Of a stretch of DNA of 14,810 nucleotides, positions 12,386 to 14,810 are shown piece by piece. The DNA comes from JAFLDD01 sp049314715 (GTDB lineage: Bacteria; Pseudomonadota; Alphaproteobacteria; Rickettsiales; UBA3002): NCBI GenBank assembly GCA_049314715.1, contig JBMOEL010000033.1:1-14810 (forward strand). Direction: 5' to 3'. Under the pieces are notes generated by a model. The model was given only the letters and a program-made list of their open reading frames with translations. It ran no database searches and was not told the origin of the DNA. Both the position numbers and the translations under genes were made by a program. Numbering within the stretch: position 1 is the first letter of the stretch; each line of letters starts with the position of its first letter.

Positions 12386-14005
12386 ATGCGTAGTTTGCAT
12401 GTTTGGATTTTGGCACTCATTTTTGCCGCCATTGGTTTTGGTATTGCCGCGTATAAACATTACACGCTTGAATTTCCCCTCACGCCCGACACGACCTACA
12501 AAAGCTGGTATGTTGAATCGCGTGTTGATTTAGCATCGAAGAATCCGTGGCGTCAGGGCGACAAGCCAATCATTTTTACACTACAGCTTCCGCATCAGTC
12601 CGAACGCTTTGTGTTGGTGGACGAGAATATCGTGGCGCGCGGCTTCGGCCATGAAATCACCGAGTCGGACGCGGATGGTAATCGCACCGCTGTTTTTTCC
12701 AAACGCCGCATGGATGCCAACGAAACGATTTTCTACCGTGCGATTGTCTATGAGCTTGATTCACCATCCAAGCAAGTCATAGAAGTGCCGCCTGAGCCTG
12801 ATTCATCGTACCAGAAAAAGAATCGCCCCAAATTAGAAGCAGGTGAAAAAGAAGCGCCCGTCTATGTAGCGATTGATGCGTTGATTGGTGAAGCGAAAGA
12901 TAAGTCCGCTTCCACCAAAACCTTCGTGCGCGAGATTTATCGATTGGTAAATGATGCGAACGATGACCGCGTGAAACTCATTCGTGACTCTGTCGAGGAA
13001 GAGCTTACCGACGTTGAGCTTGCATCGCTACTTCTGCAAGCAGACGGCATTCCAACCCGCATCGCGCATGGTCTGAAGCTGTCGGAAGATAAGCGCCGCG
13101 CCGGTACCGTTCAGTGGCTTGAAGTATTCGTAAAAAATGAGTGGGTCGGTATTGATCCAGAGCATCGCACCTTCGGCCTCAAGGATAAATATATCGTGTG
13201 GTGGTATGGCGATAAGGGGCTTTACAGTGTCGAAGGCAATGCACGCGCCGAGACCATGGTTGCGGTACGCCAGAACACCAATAATGCGCTGACGCGCGCG
13301 ATTTGGAAAAGTGGCCAGCTTGCTGATTTATTCCTCACCTTCTCATTTTATAACTTACCGCTGGATGCACAGCTCGTATTCAACGTGCTTCTCATGCTTC
13401 CCGTTGGCGGCCTTGTTATGGCCTTCCTGCGTCAAGTGATTGGTGTCAAAACCTTCGGTACCTTCATGCCTGTGCTGGTTGCGCTTGCCTTCCGCGAAAC
13501 GGGATTATTTGCAGGCGTAATGCTCTTCACGTTGGTCGTTGCACTCGGTGTTATTATTCGCAACTATTTTGACGCACTCAAATTGCTACTCGTACCGCGC
13601 CTAGCTTCCGTGCTGACGGTCGTGGTGATTGTACTGAGTCTAATTGCCATGATTACCAATCAATTCGGTATGATTGTCGGCCTCTCTATTTCGCTCTTCC
13701 CAATCGTCGTACTCACCATGACGATTGAACGCATGACGCTGATGTGGGAAGAATATGGCCCCGACACAGCCATTAAAACGGGGATGATGAGTATGGGTTG
13801 TGCTATCATCGCCTACTTCGCGATGAATGATGAGACCCTCAATTACCTCATGTTTGCCTTCCCAGAATTGCTGCTCGTCGTATTGGCGCTGAGCATGGTT
13901 CTAGGCCGCTATAACCACTATAAGCTCACCGAATATATTCGCTTTAGGCAGCTGCAAAAGAGTTTGGCGGCACTTGAGAAAAAAGAAGCAGAAAAGGTGA
14001 AATAG
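12386..14005 (+). CDS. Inactive transglutaminase fused to seven transmembrane helices
   Basis: The 539-aa protein matches the family of dead transglutaminases fused to a 7TM module. An N-terminal anchor (about residues 6-23) leads into a periplasmic part of about 300 residues. The transglutaminase-like core is VELASLLLQADGIPTRIAHG (210-229), then VQWLEVFVKNEWVGIDPEH (242-260). The catalytic Cys is absent: the only cysteine of the protein is C472, in a membrane helix. The usual HAW histidine reads QWL; the aspartate (D257) remains. Hydrophobic helices fill about 328-508, followed by a short charged, probably cytosolic, coiled-coil-like tail. The start is five bases after the protease stop, with GAGGAA overlapping that stop. 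The domain may bind, rather than cut or crosslink, a peptide (inference). Confidence 0.9.
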   Translation: MRSLHVWILALIFAAIGFGIAAYKHYTLEFPLTPDTTYKSWYVESRVDLASKNPWRQGDKPIIFTLQLPHQSERFVLVDENIVARGFGHEITESDADGNRTAVFSKRRMDANETIFYRAIVYELDSPSKQVIEVPPEPDSSYQKKNRPKLEAGEKEAPVYVAIDALIGEAKDKSASTKTFVREIYRLVNDANDDRVKLIRDSVEEELTDVELASLLLQADGIPTRIAHGLKLSEDKRRAGTVQWLEVFVKNEWVGIDPEHRTFGLKDKYIVWWYGDKGLYSVEGNARAETMVAVRQNTNNALTRAIWKSGQLADLFLTFSFYNLPLDAQLVFNVLLMLPVGGLVMAFLRQVIGVKTFGTFMPVLVALAFRETGLFAGVMLFTLVVALGVIIRNYFDALKLLLVPRLASVLTVVVIVLSLIAMITNQFGMIVGLSISLFPIVVLTMTIERMTLMWEEYGPDTAIKTGMMSMGCAIIAYFAMNDETLNYLMFAFPELLLVVLALSMVLGRYNHYKLTEYIRFRQLQKSLAALEKKEAEKVK

Positions 14006-14006
14006 C

Positions 14007-14810
14007 ATGCTTGCCGGAATGCTAGATGGCTTGGGCAAATATAAAATCATGGGCATCAATGCGCGTAACCGCGATTTTATTTTCCCCAATAATCGCCGCC
14101 GTTTTTATCCACTGGTGGACGATAAACTGCTCACCAAAAAACTCGCGCTCGAAGCGGGTATTCAAGTTCCCGAACTGTACGGTGTGATTGAATTTATCAA
14201 CCAAGCAGGGCAGGTGGCGGAGATTGCCGCACCCCACAAACAATTCGTCATCAAGCCCGCGCGCGGTTCGGGGGGTGATGGGATAACGCTGGTCAAAGAC
14301 GTGATTGGCGGCAGTTTCCAAAAAGCCAATGGCGAGCTGATTTCCGCGGGCGATATGCAATATTACCTTACCAATATCTTGGGCGGTATGTATTCGATGG
14401 GAGGCTCCAGCGATAAAGCGATTTTGGAATATGTCGTGCAGTTCGATCCCATCTTCAACGAAATCACCTATCAAGGCGTGCCGGATATTCGCATCATCGT
14501 CTATAAGGGCGTGCCAATTATGGCGATGCTGCGCCTGCCGACTCGCAAGTCCGACGGTAAGGCGAATTTGCATAAAGGTGGTATCGGTGTCGGCATCCAG
14601 ATGCATGACGGCACGACCATGTATGGCGTGCAGGGCAGTAACTTCGTCAATGAACACCCCGAAACCTTGAAGCCACTTGCTGGCCGCCAGATTCCGCGCT
14701 GGCCGTTTCTGCTGGAGATGGCGAGCAAGTTCTATGACATCACCAAGCTCGGCTATGTCGGCGTGGATATTGTGCTCGATAAAGACAAAGGCCCCATGGT
14801 ACTGGAGGCG
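14007..14810 (+). CDS. Alpha-L-glutamate ligase-like ATP-grasp protein (RimK-related), 3' end outside window
   Basis: ATP-grasp ligases of this type join an amino acid to a carboxylate through an acyl-phosphate. The 268 visible residues start one base after the previous stop, with AAAGGTGA as Shine-Dalgarno sequence. The family's N-terminal block is seen (MGINARNRDFIFPNN, 15-29; RFYPLVDDKLLTKKLALEAG, 32-51). Then come the ATP-binding VIKPARGSGGDGI (81-93, Lys83), ILEYVVQFD (139-147), PDIRIIVYKG (159-168) and the metal-binding strand GYVGVDIVLD (249-258), running into VLEA, where an Asn is expected just beyond the edge. There is no signal peptide, so it is cytosolic. It completes a triad with the exported protease and the dead transglutaminase. 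The acceptor and the amino acid added are unknown. Confidence 0.92.
   Translation, partial: MLAGMLDGLGKYKIMGINARNRDFIFPNNRRRFYPLVDDKLLTKKLALEAGIQVPELYGVIEFINQAGQVAEIAAPHKQFVIKPARGSGGDGITLVKDVIGGSFQKANGELISAGDMQYYLTNILGGMYSMGGSSDKAILEYVVQFDPIFNEITYQGVPDIRIIVYKGVPIMAMLRLPTRKSDGKANLHKGGIGVGIQMHDGTTMYGVQGSNFVNEHPETLKPLAGRQIPRWPFLLEMASKFYDITKLGYVGVDIVLDKDKGPMVLEA

Noticed and set aside
14022..14657. 211-codon minus-strand frame opposite the ATP-grasp ligase
   Set aside because: The plus strand encodes clear ATP-grasp motifs throughout; the antisense protein resembles nothing known and is rich in residues typical of shadow frames.
1..14810. CRISPR arrays, insertion sequences, phage or integration sites
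   Set aside because: No regularly spaced repeats, transposase or integrase motifs, or terminal repeats were seen; the tRNA-Thr 3' end has no visible direct copy nearby.

Overview
The window looks like chromosomal DNA of a free-living alphaproteobacterium of moderate GC (judged by eye, not computed). The evidence is a UPF0262 protein, the alphaproteobacterial order murA-hisG-hisD-UPF0262-infA-maf, a short-form HisG, and dense operons with 4-nt overlaps. No transposase, integrase, phage gene or CRISPR array is visible.

Layout. (1) Bases 1-1048, plus strand: the end of a histidine operon, hisF (cut by the window edge), hisE and a HIT-family hydrolase, almost without gaps. (2) Bases 1111-8091, minus strand: a long block that reads in transcription order as a 41-aa basic protein, a 103-aa charged protein, dcd, a Y-family DNA polymerase, murA, hisG, hisD, UPF0262, infA and maf. 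The plus- and minus-strand blocks converge at 1049-1110, a gap filled with small hairpins. (3) Bases 8163-8271, plus strand: a tRNA-Thr(GGT) with encoded CCA and a clear intrinsic terminator. (4) Bases 8453-11523, minus strand: a DEAD-box (here DETD) RNA helicase followed by a YheS-like ABC-F ATPase. (5) Bases 11859-14810, plus strand, divergent from the helicase: a three-gene system made of an exported retropepsin-like 'ATP-dependent zinc protease' homologue, a membrane protein with a dead transglutaminase domain and about seven C-terminal helices, and a RimK-like ATP-grasp ligase cut by the window end.

How the genes work together. HisG, HisE, HisF and HisD are four enzymes of histidine synthesis, here in two converging operons on either side of infA/maf. 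MurA starts peptidoglycan precursor synthesis. Dcd supplies dUTP for dTTP synthesis, Maf probably hydrolyses non-canonical or excess nucleotides, and the Y-family polymerase copies damaged DNA. IF-1, the ABC-F protein, the RNA helicase and tRNA-Thr serve translation. The three-gene system at the right edge is the most interesting part: its domains suggest attaching an amino acid or peptide in the cytosol and handling the product at the membrane and in the periplasm. Its substrate cannot be read from the sequence.

A second pattern is regulatory. Several minus-strand genes (infA, UPF0262, murA and possibly dcd) have a sigma70-like -10 box ending only 5-9 bases before the start codon and no Shine-Dalgarno sequence, which suggests leaderless or near-leaderless mRNAs starting inside the long gene block.
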